A stretch of 64,000 nucleotides of DNA from Pseudomonas sp. SJZ079 (GCF_007993865.1 NZ_VIUH01000001.1:124001-188000), one strand, 5' to 3'. Numbered from the stretch's first letter, positions 18,733 through 29,301 are shown. Program-made: numbers and translations. Notes: generated by a model from the sequence alone, not told the origin.

Positions 18733-19943
18733 TGCGCAGGCCCGTCCGCCGTGTCGATGGTCAGTTGTTGGGGTTCGGTGACGCTGCTGGCCAGCGGCTG
18801 GCTGCGACCAACCCATTCGCCGGCAGTGGCGTTGCCGCTCCGGGAAATACGCGCGACCAGTTGTACCTGGGCAAAACCCGAGAGCTTCAATTGCGGCATC
18901 ATCGCGTCGCTATCCGACAAGCTGACCTCGGCCGGCAGATCGGCCACGGTCAGGCGTTTGACCGCCAAGGGCATCGGCGGCCCCGACGTGGCGCGAGCGA
19001 AGATGAACACGCTGTCGCTCGGTTGCACCTTGTCTTGCAGCGCCGCGGCCAAGTCGACCTGGACGGTCAGGCCACGCGCGCTTGTCGCAGCTGGCGCCGT
19101 TGGTGCGGCCGCCGCCTGCGGATCGAGCTGTTGGCGCGCCCGCGCGATGCCGCCCTGAATCGCCTGACGCGAGGGGTCCTGCTCCGGCAGCACGGCGACC
19201 AAGCGCTCCCAGAAGCCAATGGCCTCGGCGAAACGTGCGCTTTCATAGGCGGCAATACCGAGCAGACCGAGGCTGGTGGCTTCCGCCGGATCGGCCTTCA
19301 GCGCCTCATCGGTGAGCGCCTGCAGTTGCGCCGTCCACTGTTTGTTGCCAGCGAAATACAGCGCCTGCGCCCACTGGCCGAGCAGCGCCGGCTCACGCCC
19401 GGCAATGCCCACCGCGCGCTCGAAGGCCTTGGCCGCCTCACCAGCACGCTCCTGGGCCATGTAGGTACGGCCGAGGAAGTACCAACCCTCGGCGGACTGG
19501 GGATTGTCTTGTACCTTGGCTTCCAGGCGTGCGGTCATCGCCTCGATGCTTTGCGGCTGTGCGGCGAAGGTGCGCGCACGCTCGACATCGTCGATAGCCC
19601 CCCAATGCATATACAGCCCGTAACCCAGCAACGGCATCAGTAAGGCCGCCGCCAGCGGCACCTTACGACCCAATACGCCGACCTTGCCGCCGACCTCGGC
19701 GCCTGCGGTGTCGGTCAACAACTCGCGCGCCGCATCATCGCGGCCGGCTTGCAGTTGCGCGGCGCTGAGGATGCCAGCCTGGTGCTCGCCCTCCAACTCC
19801 TGTACCCGTTCCTGATACAGCGTGACGTTGAGCGCCGTGCGGTCTTCCTCGGCCTGGGCCTTGCGCCCTCGCAGCAGCGGAATCAGCAGAAAACTCAGGG
19901 CAGCCAGCAACAGCAGGCCGGCGGACAGCCAGAATTCGATCAT
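18729..19943 (-). CDS. ccmI: Cytochrome c maturation protein CcmI (CycH), TPR chaperone
   Basis: 404-residue inner-membrane protein that holds apocytochrome c for heme ligation. Two N-terminal membrane helices (about 4-24 and 93-113) flank a charged cytoplasmic loop. The periplasmic part has TPR-like repeats (about 130-270, for example [20 protein letters not shown] and [20 protein letters not shown]) followed by a C-terminal beta domain (about 290-400). It overlaps ccmH upstream and the lipoprotein gene downstream by 4 bp each (ATGA). Confidence 0.92.
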   Translation of the reverse strand: MIEFWLSAGLLLLAALSFLLIPLLRGRKAQAEEDRTALNVTLYQERVQELEGEHQAGILSAAQLQAGRDDAARELLTDTAGAEVGGKVGVLGRKVPLAAALLMPLLGYGLYMHWGAIDDVERARTFAAQPQSIEAMTARLEAKVQDNPQSAEGWYFLGRTYMAQERAGEAAKAFERAVGIAGREPALLGQWAQALYFAGNKQWTAQLQALTDEALKADPAEATSLGLLGIAAYESARFAEAIGFWERLVAVLPEQDPSRQAIQGGIARARQQLDPQAAAAPTAPAATSARGLTVQVDLAAALQDKVQPSDSVFIFARATSGPPMPLAVKRLTVADLPAEVSLSDSDAMMPQLKLSGFAQVQLVARISRSGNATAGEWVGRSQPLASSVTEPQQLTIDTADGPAQ

Positions 19944-20425
19944 TGCTCTTTCTTATCCAAAGGCGCTTGTTTTAACAGGGCATCGAGGCGCTGCTGCTCA
20001 TCTGCCGAGAGACCGCTGCCCGCCGCAGTCTTCCTGCCACGGTGGCGTAGCACTATCACCCCGAGCAGCACGAAACCGCATACCAGCAGACCGGCTGGGC
20101 CGTACCAGAGCAGCAAGGTGCGGGCATTCAGCGCCGGTTTGTAGCGCACGAACTCGCCGTAGCGATCGACCATGAACTCGACTATCTGTTCGTTGCTCTG
20201 GCCTTCGCCGAGCATGCGGAAGATTTCCCGGCGCAGGTCGGTGGCAATGGGCGCGTTGGAGTCGGCGATGTCCTGATTCTGGCACTTGGGGCAGCGCAAC
20301 TCCTGGGTCAATTGACGAAAGCGCGCGCGCTCGGCTTCATCGGCGAACTCATAGGTATCGATGGCCGCCTGCGCCACGCCGATCAGGCTCAGGCCGAGTA
20401 TGGCGGCCGCCAACCAGCGCCTCAT
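19940..20425 (-). CDS. ccmH: Cytochrome c maturation protein CcmH (CcmL/NrfF type)
   Basis: 161-residue thiol-reductase subunit of the heme ligation complex. A signal peptide (about 1-20) is followed by the LRCPKCQNQ motif with the redox pair Cys45/Cys48, a three-helix bundle, and a C-terminal membrane anchor near [20 protein letters not shown]. It is short, without a TPR domain, because that part is the separate ccmI here. Overlaps ccmG and ccmI by 4 bp. Confidence 0.95.
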   Translation of the reverse strand: MRRWLAAAILGLSLIGVAQAAIDTYEFADEAERARFRQLTQELRCPKCQNQDIADSNAPIATDLRREIFRMLGEGQSNEQIVEFMVDRYGEFVRYKPALNARTLLLWYGPAGLLVCGFVLLGVIVLRHRGRKTAAGSGLSADEQQRLDALLKQAPLDKKEQ

Positions 20426-20958
20426 TGCCCCGCCTCGTCGACCAGGCCTTGATACAGCGGCGCCAGCTGCTCGCGCCAGACACGCTCGTCGATCACCCCG
20501 ACGAACTTATGGCGAATGATCCCGTCCTTATCGATAAGAAAGGTCTCCGGCGCGCCATACACGCCCAGGTTCAGACCCAGGCTGCCCCGTTCGTCGTTGA
20601 TGTTCAGCTGGTAGGGGTTGTGGAACTCCTGCAGCCATTTCTGTGCGTCGGCATTGTCGTCCTTGTAATTGACGCCATGGATGACAACGCCGCGCTGCGC
20701 CAACTTATTCAGTACCGGGTGTTCGACCCGGCAAGACACACACCAGGTGGCCCAGACGTTGACCAGCGCCGGCTTGCCTTTCAGGTCTTCCTGAGTAATC
20801 ACTTCGCCACCCAGCACCGCCGGCAGGGAGAATGCCGGAACCGGCTTATCGATCAAGGCCGAAGGCAGTTCCGAAGGATCGAGGAACAACCCGCGGTAGA
20901 GAAACAACGCAACAGCCAGGAAGATCAACAGCGGCAACAGCATTATCAGTCGTTTCAT
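20422..20958 (-). CDS. ccmG: Thiol:disulfide interchange protein CcmG (DsbE)
   Basis: 178-residue membrane-tethered thioredoxin-fold protein that keeps the heme-binding cysteines of apocytochrome c reduced. Anchor about 4-22, then PAFSLPAVLG, then the active site WATWCVSCRVEHP (Cys73, Cys76), and the cis-proline loop near GAPETFLIDKDG. It starts inside the ccmF stop overlap (ATGA). Confidence 0.95.
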   Translation of the reverse strand: MKRLIMLLPLLIFLAVALFLYRGLFLDPSELPSALIDKPVPAFSLPAVLGGEVITQEDLKGKPALVNVWATWCVSCRVEHPVLNKLAQRGVVIHGVNYKDDNADAQKWLQEFHNPYQLNINDERGSLGLNLGVYGAPETFLIDKDGIIRHKFVGVIDERVWREQLAPLYQGLVDEAGQ

Positions 20959-22928
20959 GCCTGTGCTCCGGCCATGCCCAGCGCGTCGCGCACCCGGGTC
21001 TTCACTTTCAAGCGATAACGCTTGTCGCTGGCCGCCAGAAAGCCCCCTAGCCCCATCAGCAGGGCGCCCAGCCAGATCCAGCGGACGAAGGGTTTGATGT
21101 GCACGCGCACGGCCCAGGCACCGTTATCCAAGGGTTCACCCAAGGCGACGAACAAATCACGGGTGAATCCAGCGTCGATGGCCGCCTCGGTCATTACCGA
21201 CTGCTGCACGGTGTACATACGTTTTTCCGGGTGCAGCAGGGCTATCTGCTGGCCGTTTTCCAGCACGCGCACCGAACCCCGGTCCGCAGTGAAGTTGGGC
21301 CCCTCGCGGTGCTTGGCGCCCTCGAAGATGAACTGGTAACCGCCCATCTCCACCGAATCGCCGGGCGCCATGCGCATGTCGCGCTCGAAGCTGCCCATAC
21401 TGGTGAGGATCACCCCGAGCGCGCAAAACGCCATGCCGAAGTGCGCCAGCTGCATGGCCCAGTAGCTGCGCCCCAGCCCCGGCAGACCTCTGAGCAGCCC
21501 CTTGTGACGGGTCTTGTCGATGATGTCACGAACGCCAGCCAACACCACCCAGGCGGCCAACAGGCACACACCGAGCACCGCCCAGTTGAAATCACCGACC
21601 AGCAGGGTCGCCACCACAGCCAAGGCCACGCTACCCAGCAGCACCGGGGTCAACATGCCCAGCAGCCACTGCAGCGGGGTATCTTTCCAGCGCACGATGA
21701 CGCCAACCGCGATCATCGCCATCAGCAGCCCCATCAGCGGCACGAACAGCGCATTGAAGTACGGCGGGCCGACCGACAGTTTGGCGCCGGTCAGCGCATC
21801 CAACACCAAGGGGTAGAGGGTGCCGAGCAGAATCATCGCCGCCGCGACTATCAGAATCAGGTTGTTCACCAACAACAGGGTTTCCCGCGACTTCAGGGCG
21901 AAGCCAACCTGGCTCTTGACCACCGGCGCGCGAATGGCGAACAGGGTCAGTGAGCCGCCCACCACGATCAGCAGGAATGCCAGGACGAACACGCCGCGTG
22001 CCGGATCGGTGGCGAAGGCATGCACCGAGGTCAATACCCCGGAACGCACGAGGAAGGTGCCGAGTAGACTCAGGGAGAATGCGGCGATGGCCAGCAGCAC
22101 GGTCCAGCTCTTGAACACCCCGCGCTTCTCGGTGACGGCCAGCGAGTGGATCAACGCGGTGCCGACCAACCAGGGCATGAACGAGGCGTTCTCCACCGGG
22201 TCCCAGAACCACCAGCCACCCCAGCCCAGCTCGTAATAGGCCCACCAGGAACCCAAGGCGATACCGATGCCGAGAAAGGCCCAGGCGACTATGGTCCAGG
22301 GCCGCGACCAGCGTGCCCAAGCGGCATCCAGCTTGCCACCGAGCAACGCGGCGATGGCGAACGAGAAGGCCACGGAGAAGCCGACGTAGCCCATGTAGAG
22401 CATCGGCGGATGGATGATCAGGCCGAAGTCCTGCAGCAGCGGGTTGAGGTCGCGACCATCCAGCGGGGTATTCGGCAACAGGCGCGCGAAGGGGTTAGAG
22501 GTGACGATCAGGAACAGCAGGAAGCCGACGCTGATCATGCCCATTACACCCAGCACCCGGGCCAACATCTCTTCCGGCAACTGCCGCGAAAAGATCGAGA
22601 CGGCAAAGGTCCAACCGGCCAGGATCAACGCCCAGAGCAGCAGCGAGCCTTCATGGGCGCCCCACACCGCGCTGAACTTGTAGAACCAGGGCAAGGCGCT
22701 GTTGGAGTTGCTGGCAACGTAAGCGACGGAAAAGTCGTCGACCAGAAATGAATAAGTCAGACAGAGAAAGGCAAACAGCAGAAAAGCGAACTGCCCCCAC
22801 GCCGCCGGTTGCGCCAGGCTCATCCACTGCCGGTCGCCGCGCCAGGCACCGATCAATGGCAGGGTGGCCTGGACCAGGGTCAGACACAGGGCCAGGATCA
22901 TCGCCAGATGGCCGAGTTCGGGGATCAT
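20955..22928 (-). CDS. ccmF: Heme lyase CcmF
   Basis: 657-residue polytopic inner-membrane protein that ligates heme to apocytochrome c with CcmH and CcmI. It has the tryptophan-rich signature [18 protein letters not shown] (about 230-250) facing the periplasm, conserved histidines in [14 protein letters not shown] and [13 protein letters not shown], and many hydrophobic helices. Length is normal for the family. Overlaps ccmE and ccmG by 4 bp. Confidence 0.97.
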   Translation of the reverse strand: MIPELGHLAMILALCLTLVQATLPLIGAWRGDRQWMSLAQPAAWGQFAFLLFAFLCLTYSFLVDDFSVAYVASNSNSALPWFYKFSAVWGAHEGSLLLWALILAGWTFAVSIFSRQLPEEMLARVLGVMGMISVGFLLFLIVTSNPFARLLPNTPLDGRDLNPLLQDFGLIIHPPMLYMGYVGFSVAFSFAIAALLGGKLDAAWARWSRPWTIVAWAFLGIGIALGSWWAYYELGWGGWWFWDPVENASFMPWLVGTALIHSLAVTEKRGVFKSWTVLLAIAAFSLSLLGTFLVRSGVLTSVHAFATDPARGVFVLAFLLIVVGGSLTLFAIRAPVVKSQVGFALKSRETLLLVNNLILIVAAAMILLGTLYPLVLDALTGAKLSVGPPYFNALFVPLMGLLMAMIAVGVIVRWKDTPLQWLLGMLTPVLLGSVALAVVATLLVGDFNWAVLGVCLLAAWVVLAGVRDIIDKTRHKGLLRGLPGLGRSYWAMQLAHFGMAFCALGVILTSMGSFERDMRMAPGDSVEMGGYQFIFEGAKHREGPNFTADRGSVRVLENGQQIALLHPEKRMYTVQQSVMTEAAIDAGFTRDLFVALGEPLDNGAWAVRVHIKPFVRWIWLGALLMGLGGFLAASDKRYRLKVKTRVRDALGMAGAQA

Positions 22929-23392
22929 TGCGCGCCCCCCTGCTTGCCGTTCTGGTACTGCGCTTTCATGCCGCTCTGCTCCAGGGCCTGCATGACCTCC
23001 GGCGGCATGTAATTTTCGTCGTGCTTGGCCAGCACTTCATCGGCGACCAGCAACCCCTGCGCATCCAACTTGCCCATGGCGACTATGCCCTGCCCTTCGC
23101 GAAACAGATCCGGGAGGATGCCGCTGTAGCGGATAGTCACGCTCTTCACGCCGTCGGTGACCACGAAATCGGTTTCCAGCGAGTCGCCGGAACGCTTCAC
23201 CGAGCCCATTTCCACCATGCCGCCGGCGCGAATCCGCGTACCTTGTGGCGCCTCGCCATTGGCGATCTGAGTCGGCGAGTAGAACAGGTTGATGTTCTGT
23301 TGCAAGGCGCTGAGCGCCAGGGCCACGGCGATACCGAAACCGGCGAGAACCGCCAGGACGATGAATAAACGCTTTTTGCGCACCGGATTCAC
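22925..23392 (-). CDS. ccmE: Heme chaperone CcmE
   Basis: 155-residue membrane-anchored OB-fold protein that carries heme in the periplasm. N-terminal anchor (about 8-28) and the covalent heme site in [12 protein letters not shown], with His124 and the ligand Tyr128. Translation starts at a GTG (23392), overlapping the ccmD stop by 4 bp (GTGA). Confidence 0.95.
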   Translation of the reverse strand: MNPVRKKRLFIVLAVLAGFGIAVALALSALQQNINLFYSPTQIANGEAPQGTRIRAGGMVEMGSVKRSGDSLETDFVVTDGVKSVTIRYSGILPDLFREGQGIVAMGKLDAQGLLVADEVLAKHDENYMPPEVMQALEQSGMKAQYQNGKQGGAQ

Positions 23393-23565
23393 TGCTGAGC
23401 CTCCCGGCGCAAACGGCGCGCCTCTTCTTGCAAATAACGTCGCCGCGCCATCAGCGGCAGCGCAACGTTGATGGCCAGCACCGCCAAACTGATGGCGTAG
23501 GCAGACCAGACATAGGCGCCATGGTTACCCATGGCGAGAAACTCGCCGAAGGAGGCAAAGCTCAT
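23389..23565 (-). CDS. ccmD: Heme exporter protein CcmD (short ORF)
   Basis: 58-residue small membrane protein, [20 protein letters not shown] then a single hydrophobic helix and a basic tail [18 protein letters not shown]. CcmD joins CcmABC and releases holo-CcmE. Its ATG (23565) overlaps the ccmC stop by one base (TGATG) and its TGA overlaps the ccmE GTG. The length, the HGxYVW motif and the gene order fix the identity. Confidence 0.93.
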   Translation of the reverse strand: MSFASFGEFLAMGNHGAYVWSAYAISLAVLAINVALPLMARRRYLQEEARRLRREAQQ

Positions 23566-24335
23566 CACACCACCTCCAGGTTCAGCGTTTTCGTCACTTC
23601 GTCTCTGACCCAGCTACTGCGCGCCTCGCGCTTGAGCACTTCGAGACGCATGCGCAGCAGCAATACAGCACCGAAGAAACAGTAGAAACCCAACACCATG
23701 ATCAGCAGCGGCAGCCACATGTCCACCGGCATTGCCGGCTTCTCGATCACACTGAAGGTCGCCGGTTGGTGCAGGGTGTTCCACCACTCCACCGAGTACT
23801 TGATGATCGGAATATTGATCACCCCGACTATGGCCAGCACCGCACAGGCCTTGGCTGCGCTGTCGCGGTTGCTGATGGCCTGCGCCAGGGCAATCACGCC
23901 GAAATACAGGAACAGCAGAATCAGCATCGACGTCAGGCGCGCATCCCAGACCCAGTAGGTGCCCCAGGTCGGCTTACCCCAGATGGCCCCGGTGACCAGG
24001 GCGATCACCGTCATCCAGGCGCCAATCGGTGCAGCCTGCTGCACGGCGACATCGGCAATTTTCATCTTCCACACCATGCCCACCACCCCGGCCACGGCCA
24101 GCATGACGTAGATCGATTGGGCCAGAAAGGCCGCCGGCACATGGATATAGATGATCCGGAAACTATTGCCCTGCTGGTAATCGGCAGGCGCGAAGGCCAG
24201 GCCCCAGACCAGACCCACGGTCAACAACAGCCCGGCGGCGATGGCCAACCAAGGCAACCAACGGCCGCTGATCTGGTAAAACCACTTGGGCGAGCCCAGC
24301 TTGTGAAACCACGTCCAGTTCATCAGGTCACTCAT
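23565..24335 (-). CDS. ccmC: Heme exporter/presenting protein CcmC
   Basis: 256-residue inner-membrane protein with six expected helices that loads heme onto CcmE. The tryptophan motif is [20 protein letters not shown] (about 128-147), and histidine ligands lie in [12 protein letters not shown] and near [10 protein letters not shown]. Translation probably starts at the ATG at 24335, with a second in-frame ATG at 24323 as alternative. A 68-bp gap separates it from ccmB, the only real gap in the operon. Confidence 0.95.
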   Translation of the reverse strand: MSDLMNWTWFHKLGSPKWFYQISGRWLPWLAIAAGLLLTVGLVWGLAFAPADYQQGNSFRIIYIHVPAAFLAQSIYVMLAVAGVVGMVWKMKIADVAVQQAAPIGAWMTVIALVTGAIWGKPTWGTYWVWDARLTSMLILLFLYFGVIALAQAISNRDSAAKACAVLAIVGVINIPIIKYSVEWWNTLHQPATFSVIEKPAMPVDMWLPLLIMVLGFYCFFGAVLLLRMRLEVLKREARSSWVRDEVTKTLNLEVV

Positions 24336-24403
24336 CAGTTATTCAGCTAACCACCGCACGCTTGGCACCGCGCTCAGGGTCACCTGCTCATCAGGCTTAT
24401 TAT

Positions 24404-25075
24404 CTACTCAGCCACGCTTATCGTAAGACCCGCGGCGATGGCAAAAGGTGTCAAGGTCACCGCCAACGCGGCGAGACTGGCCAGCCACAACAGGTGGCCA
24501 AGCGCCGGCAATCCTTGCAGAGAGGCTTGTAATGCGCCGCTGCCGAGAATCAGCACCGGGATGTACAGCGGCAAAATCAACAAGGCGAGCAACAGGCCGC
24601 CGCGCTTGAGGCCGACGGTCAAGGCCGCCCCCACCGCACCGAGCAGGCTCAACACCGGCGTGCCCAGCAACAGCGAGAGCAACAGCACCGGCAGGCAGCG
24701 CCCCGGCAGCCCGAGCATCAAGGCCAGCAACGGTGCCAGCAGGACCAAGGCCAACCCGGAAAACAGCCAGTGTGCCAGCACCTTGGCCAATACCAGAAGA
24801 GGCAGGGGGTGCGGCGAAAGGACCCACTGCTCCAGCGAGCCGTCCTCGAAATCGCTGCGAAACAAGCCGTCCAGCGAGAGCAGTACGGCCAACAGCGCCG
24901 CGACCCATATCAAACCGGGTGACAGGGTTTGTAACAACTGCGTCTGCGGACCCACCGCCAACGGGAACAAGGCAATCACGATGGCGAAAAACACCAGCGG
25001 GTTGGCCAGCTCGGCCGGACGGCGGAACAACAGGCGCGCCTCGCGGACCAGCAACAGGCTAAAGACACTACTCAT
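24404..25075 (-). CDS. ccmB: Heme exporter protein CcmB
   Basis: 223-residue membrane subunit of the CcmAB ABC transporter. It has six hydrophobic helices and the family region [20 protein letters not shown] near the N-terminus, then [20 protein letters not shown]. Overlaps ccmA by 4 bp (ATGA). Confidence 0.95.
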   Translation of the reverse strand: MSSVFSLLLVREARLLFRRPAELANPLVFFAIVIALFPLAVGPQTQLLQTLSPGLIWVAALLAVLLSLDGLFRSDFEDGSLEQWVLSPHPLPLLVLAKVLAHWLFSGLALVLLAPLLALMLGLPGRCLPVLLLSLLLGTPVLSLLGAVGAALTVGLKRGGLLLALLILPLYIPVLILGSGALQASLQGLPALGHLLWLASLAALAVTLTPFAIAAGLTISVAE

Positions 25076-25716
25076 GCGACGCGCAGCCCCAAATCGAGCT
25101 CACGGTACCCGGCGGGTTTGACCGACAGCGTGTGGTGGGTGGTCAACACCACCAAACCACCCTGCTGGCAATGCCGCGCCAGATGCGCTTCCAACTGGGC
25201 CACGGCCTGTTTGTCGAGCGCGGTGAACGGCTCATCGAGAATCCACAACGACGGCCCTTCCAGGTACAAACGGGCCAACGCGACACGGCGCTGCTGGCCG
25301 GCGGACAGGGTATGGCACGGCACATCCTCGAAGCCGCGCAGGCCAACCGCCTCCAGCGCCTGCCAAATAGCCGTGCGCGCGGCTGGGCGATGCAAGGCGC
25401 AGAGCCAGGCGAGGTTTTCTTCGGCACTGAGCAAGCCCTTGATGCCCGCCGCATGGCCGATCCACAGCAGGTTGCGGGCCAGTTCGGCACGCTGTCCGTT
25501 CAAGGGCTGTCCATTCAAGCGAATCTCACCGGCAGTGGGCTGCATCAACCCGGCGAGCAAGCGTAGTAGACTGGTTTTGCCGCTGCCATTAGGGCCTGAG
25601 ACCTGCAACATTTCGCCCGCAGTCAGGCGCAGCTGCAGTTGCTCGAAGAGCATGCGCCAATCTCGCTCACAAGCGAGCGCTATGGCTTCGAGAAGGGGAC
25701 TGGTCACGGCATGCAT
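25072..25716 (-). CDS. ccmA: Heme exporter ATP-binding protein CcmA
   Basis: 214-residue ABC ATPase powering release of holo-CcmE. Walker A is GPNGSGKTS (about 41-49), the signature is [14 protein letters not shown] (about 136-149) and Walker B is [12 protein letters not shown] (about 156-167), with the H-loop in TTHH. First gene of the ccmABCDEFGHI operon. A -10-like TATAAT on the minus strand lies upstream (25799-25804). Confidence 0.96.
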   Translation of the reverse strand: MHAVTSPLLEAIALACERDWRMLFEQLQLRLTAGEMLQVSGPNGSGKTSLLRLLAGLMQPTAGEIRLNGQPLNGQRAELARNLLWIGHAAGIKGLLSAEENLAWLCALHRPAARTAIWQALEAVGLRGFEDVPCHTLSAGQQRRVALARLYLEGPSLWILDEPFTALDKQAVAQLEAHLARHCQQGGLVVLTTHHTLSVKPAGYRELDLGLRVA

Positions 25717-25753
25717 ACCTAAAAGCGGTTCAAGTCGGCAGTGCCCTGGCCGC

Positions 25754-25804
25754 TATAATGACGCAAGTTGAATGCGCAGCCGACCCGGACGGGGCGGCAT
25801 TATA
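25754..25804. promoter_or_regulatory. Divergent promoter region between ccmA and the FliK-like gene
   Basis: A plus-strand TATAAT (25754-25759) and a minus-strand TATAAT (25804-25799) stand back to back in the 142-bp gap. They could serve the FliK-like gene and ccmA respectively. Neither has a good -35 box at 17 bp. Confidence 0.4.
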
Positions 25805-25858
25805 CATGCCCTACCCTGCCCCCCGCAGTGAGCATTTTCGACAGGTTGTAACCCACCC

Positions 25859-27403
25859 ATGAGCGAAATCAGCAGCTCCCGCCCAGTCCCACCGACGCCT
25901 CCCAGTGGTCGCCCCCCTGCATTGAGCAATGACCTGGCGCTGAAGCTGCTGCAGCCACTGCAGGGCCTGCTGAGCAGCGGCGAGACGGCAAAAGCCGAAG
26001 TTGTTGCCCTGAAAGAGGTGGCAAACAGCTTCCAGGTCATGCTCAGGCTGACCCTGGAAAATGGTCGCCAGGCCACGCTACAAGCCAGCAGTCCGCGCCC
26101 GCTGAGCCAGGGCATGGCAGTGGCCGTCACGGCACTCTCGGAAACCCGCCTGGCCGTTTCCCTGCTGACCGGCGGCGAAAAAGCCCTGAGCAGCCTGGAT
26201 CTTGAGCAGCTACCCATAGGAACGCTGCTGCAAGGTAAAGTCGTGGCCCGCGAACAGCTGGTGCAGGCGAAATCGCAGCAGATCATCTACAAGGTGCTGG
26301 TGAGCCTGCTGAACACTCCGCTCGCCGGTAGCAAGCTGGCCGTGGAGACTCCGCTGCCGCTGCCCCTGGGCAGCTTGCTCAGTGCCCAGGTACAAGGCAG
26401 CCAGGCGCTGAGTTTCCTGCCGCTCAGTGGCCGCCTGGATCAGCTGGCATTGACTCAGCACCTGACGACCCAGCAGAGTCGCCAAGGTTCACTGGGTGGT
26501 CTGTTCAGCGCCTTGCAAGGCCTGCGCGGCCAGGAAGCGCTCCCGCAAAGCCTGCGCGGCAGCATCGACAAACTGCTAGCAGGCCTGCCCGACGCCACGC
26601 AACTGAGCAGCGCCAAGGGCTTGGGCCAGGCCTTGGAAAACAGCGGACTGTTCCTCGAAAGCAAGCTGCTCAGCGGTCAGGCAAGCGCCTTGCCTGCAGA
26701 CCTGAAAGCCAACCTGCTGCGTTTGGTGACCCAACTGCTGCCCAACCTGCCGACGAGTGCGCCGCTGGCCGCGGCCAATGTCGGCGCGATAATGGCCCAA
26801 GCACTGCCGGCGTTCGCCCGCAACGTGCTGGGCAGCCTTGGCCAGACTGGCGCGCGGCAACAGGCATTGACCTTTCCTCTACCGGCGCGCTTGCTCAAGG
26901 GAATGGAAGGCGAAGCGGACCTGGAAGTCCTGCTGAAACTGGCAGCCGCTGCCGTTTCGCGCCTGCAGACCCATCAATTGTCCAGCCTCAGCCAGAGCCA
27001 GGTTGGCCCGGACGGCAACCTGCTCACCACCTGGCAACTGGAACTGCCGATGCGCCAGCAACAGGAACTGGTGCCGTTGCAACTGAAAATCCAGCGCGAA
27101 GAATCGCAAAAGAACGCCAAGCAAGAGCAAAAAGACATGCTCTGGCGGGTAGAGTTGGCCTTCGAACTGGAACCGCTGGGGCCACTGCACATCCAGGCGC
27201 AACTGCTCCGCGGCAGTCTGTCCAGCCAGCTATGGGCCGAGCGCAGCCAGACCGCGAGCCTGATCGACGCCGAGCTGGGCAATTTGCGTGAGCGCCTAAC
27301 GGCTGCCGGCCTGCACGTCGGCGAACTGGCCTGCAACCAAGGCACGCCACCACAAGGGCCGCGCACCACCCTGGAACAGCGGTGGGTTGACGAAACCGCA
27401 TGA
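25859..27403 (+). CDS. FliK-like hook-length-control domain protein (second copy)
   Basis: 514 residues, mostly Leu/Gln/Ser-rich low complexity (about 1-370). The C-terminal Flg_hook-type domain (about 380-500) is marked by WRVELAFELEPLGPLHIQAQ and by LIDAELGNLRERLTAAGLHV. True FliK proteins measure hook length and switch the export gate by touching the FlhB C-terminal domain. This gene is separate from the main fliK at 48.4 kb, and its stop overlaps the start of a stand-alone FlhB-C protein (ATGA), so the two likely act as a pair. The switching role is inferred. Confidence 0.75.
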   Translation: MSEISSSRPVPPTPPSGRPPALSNDLALKLLQPLQGLLSSGETAKAEVVALKEVANSFQVMLRLTLENGRQATLQASSPRPLSQGMAVAVTALSETRLAVSLLTGGEKALSSLDLEQLPIGTLLQGKVVAREQLVQAKSQQIIYKVLVSLLNTPLAGSKLAVETPLPLPLGSLLSAQVQGSQALSFLPLSGRLDQLALTQHLTTQQSRQGSLGGLFSALQGLRGQEALPQSLRGSIDKLLAGLPDATQLSSAKGLGQALENSGLFLESKLLSGQASALPADLKANLLRLVTQLLPNLPTSAPLAAANVGAIMAQALPAFARNVLGSLGQTGARQQALTFPLPARLLKGMEGEADLEVLLKLAAAAVSRLQTHQLSSLSQSQVGPDGNLLTTWQLELPMRQQQELVPLQLKIQREESQKNAKQEQKDMLWRVELAFELEPLGPLHIQAQLLRGSLSSQLWAERSQTASLIDAELGNLRERLTAAGLHVGELACNQGTPPQGPRTTLEQRWVDETA

Positions 27404-27729
27404 AGAAACACCAAGCACCGCGCCAAGCCATCGCCCTGACCTATGACGGACAGAGCGCACCGACCCTCAGCGCCAAGGGCGACGATGAATTGGCAGAAGC
27501 CATTCTGGCGATCGCCCGCGAATACGAAGTGCCGATTTATGAAAACGCCGAACTGGTGCGCCTGCTGGCGCGACTGGAGCTGGGCGAGGCGATACCCGAA
27601 CAGCTGTATCGGTGCATCGCCGAGATCATCGCCTTCGCCTGGTATTTGCAGGGCAAGAGCCCCCCTGGCTTCGAGCCAGAGAGCGACATCACTCCGCCGT
27701 TACCTCGACTCAAGGGTCCTCGGCACTAA
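27400..27729 (+). CDS. Stand-alone FlhB C-terminal domain protein (FlhX-like)
   Basis: 109 residues matching only the cytoplasmic C-terminal half of FlhB/YscU export-switch proteins: RQAIALTYDGQSAPTLSAKG, then AIAREYEVPIYENAELVRLL and LYRCIAEIIAFAWYLQGK. The four membrane helices are absent. The autocleavage NPTH tetrad is also missing, as the sequence begins just after where it would be, as if imitating the cleaved fragment. It is coupled to the FliK-like gene and overlaps the convergent rhodanese gene by 20 bp. A role in substrate-specificity switching is inferred. Confidence 0.85.
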   Translation: MKKHQAPRQAIALTYDGQSAPTLSAKGDDELAEAILAIAREYEVPIYENAELVRLLARLELGEAIPEQLYRCIAEIIAFAWYLQGKSPPGFEPESDITPPLPRLKGPRH

Positions 27730-28156
27730 GGGCCGCGACGTCAGTTTCCACCCCCTTAGCCAAAGGATAATCGAGCAGTTGCCAGGCGAAATAACCACTG
27801 CGGAAATAAAATACCTGCCGATAACCCCAGCTCACGGCCAGATGCGCAGCCAAAGCACTGCGCAGACAGACCTCACTTTCGCAATAAATCACCAGAGGTA
27901 TTTGCCGCGGCCAGTGCGGCATGGCTAACGCGCCAAAACGGTCGGCCAGATCCAAGTGCACGGCACCGCGCACATGCCCCCAGCCCCACTCTCGCAAGGG
28001 CCGTACATCGATGAACAGCACCCCATAGTCATACAGACGCTTGGCCTGCCAGGCGTTGATAGTGATCGCGCCGTCGACGCGCAACGGCGCCTCTTGGGCG
28101 TGCGTCAATGGTAGCCAGACAACCCCGCACAGCAGCAGAACGATCAAACCACGCAT
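27710..28156 (-). CDS. Exported rhodanese-like protein
   Basis: 148 residues with a Sec signal peptide (about 1-21, MRGLIVLLLCGVVWLPLTHA) and one rhodanese domain. The domain includes LFIDVRPLREWGWGHVRGAV and the active loop VIYCESEVCLRSALAAH, in which the first Cys is the expected persulfide carrier. The second cysteine five residues on is not usual in plain sulfurtransferases. The start at 28156 has a GAGG site and yields the signal peptide. The role in the periplasm is unknown. Tail-to-tail with the FlhB-C gene. Confidence 0.8.
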   Translation of the reverse strand: MRGLIVLLLCGVVWLPLTHAQEAPLRVDGAITINAWQAKRLYDYGVLFIDVRPLREWGWGHVRGAVHLDLADRFGALAMPHWPRQIPLVIYCESEVCLRSALAAHLAVSWGYRQVFYFRSGYFAWQLLDYPLAKGVETDVAALSAEDP

Positions 28157-28318
28157 GCCAAATGCCCTCGGCCAGACACCCTCTAGCATTTAGCTTAGGT
28201 AGCGCTCGACTGCTGACTAGGAACGAATTGCCAAAGATGGGTGCAGATTAAGAACCGTCGGCACTAAAGCTCGACAGACAACGGGGCGCTGAACCGGCCC
28301 GGAGGAATCGCAGAGTCA

Positions 28319-28714
28319 CTAGCGCTTGGGCTGATGCAGCTTGCTGACCAACTCCGCTTCGGCCTTGCTCAGACCACAGGACTGGGTCAAGTCATCGACG
28401 CTGGCGCCCAGCCCGACCAAACGTGCCGCCTGGGTGAAAGACAAATTGCTGGGATCACGCTGCTCGATCTGGCTGAGTTTGTCAGGCAAGGGCGCCACAA
28501 TGCGGCGCAGTTCATGCAGCTCTTCGCCCATGCGCACACTGCCGGCCAAGTAAGCATCCAGGCGCTTACTCAACTCAGTCATCCGTCGATCGCGTTCCGC
28601 GCCACGCTCGAGCTGCAACTGCGCTGCGTGCCGCTGCTGCGAGGCCAGCCAGACACAAGTGCCCACCAGCCCCAGACAAAGCAGCGCAAGCACGATCAGC
28701 GCGATTTCAAGCAT
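28319..28714 (-). CDS. DUF2802 membrane protein downstream of cheW
   Basis: 131 residues. One N-terminal membrane helix (about 3-23), a charged coiled coil (about 30-75), and a C-terminal helical domain with FTQAARLVGLGASVDDLTQS and CGLSKAEAELVSKLH that looks like a small helix-turn-helix. This DUF2802 gene follows cheW at the end of the flagellar/chemotaxis cluster in many pseudomonads; here the gap is 3 bp. Function is unknown. Confidence 0.8.
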   Translation of the reverse strand: MLEIALIVLALLCLGLVGTCVWLASQQRHAAQLQLERGAERDRRMTELSKRLDAYLAGSVRMGEELHELRRIVAPLPDKLSQIEQRDPSNLSFTQAARLVGLGASVDDLTQSCGLSKAEAELVSKLHQPKR

Positions 28715-28717
28715 GGA

Positions 28718-29197
28718 TCAGATGCTCTCCAACTCAGACCACTCTTCTTCACTCATCATCTTGTCCAGCTCGACCAGAATCAGCAACTCGCCATTCTTGT
28801 TGCACACACCCTGGATGAACTTGGCCGACTCGTCATTGCCGACATTCGGCGCGGTTTCCACTTCGGACTGACGCAGGTAGACCACCTCAGCCACGCTATC
28901 GACCAGGATGCCGACCACTTGCTTGTCCGCCTCGATAATCACGATCCGCGAATTGTCGGACACTTCAGCGGAATCCAGGCCAAAGCGCTGGCGCGTGTCA
29001 ATCACCGTCACCACGTTGCCACGCAGGTTGATGATGCCCAGCACATAACTCGGCGCGCCCGGTACCGGAGCGATCTCGGTATAGCGCAGCACTTCCTGAA
29101 CCTGCATCACATTGATGCCATAGCTCTCATTGTCCAAACGGAAGGTCACCCATTGCAGAATGGGATCATCGGCGCCTTGTGCAGAACTTTTATTCAT
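28718..29197 (-). CDS. cheW: Chemotaxis coupling protein CheW
   Basis: 159-residue SH3-like adaptor that links chemoreceptors to CheA in the polar array. It has QWVTFRLDNESYGINVMQVQ, EIAPVPGAPSYVLGIINLRG and GNVVTVIDTRQRFGL, the typical CheW core. It is the purely single-domain CheW of this cluster. The larger ParP-type CheW protein is encoded just upstream. Confidence 0.95.
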   Translation of the reverse strand: MNKSSAQGADDPILQWVTFRLDNESYGINVMQVQEVLRYTEIAPVPGAPSYVLGIINLRGNVVTVIDTRQRFGLDSAEVSDNSRIVIIEADKQVVGILVDSVAEVVYLRQSEVETAPNVGNDESAKFIQGVCNKNGELLILVELDKMMSEEEWSELESI

Positions 29198-29301
29198 GTC
29201 CCTACCTCGTCATAAACCGCTTGCGGCGGCGTGCGCGGGTTGTAGCCCCGCTGTCGATACTAGTGTTTCAGCGCCATCTTCACAGCGCCAATCAGCAAAA
29301 T

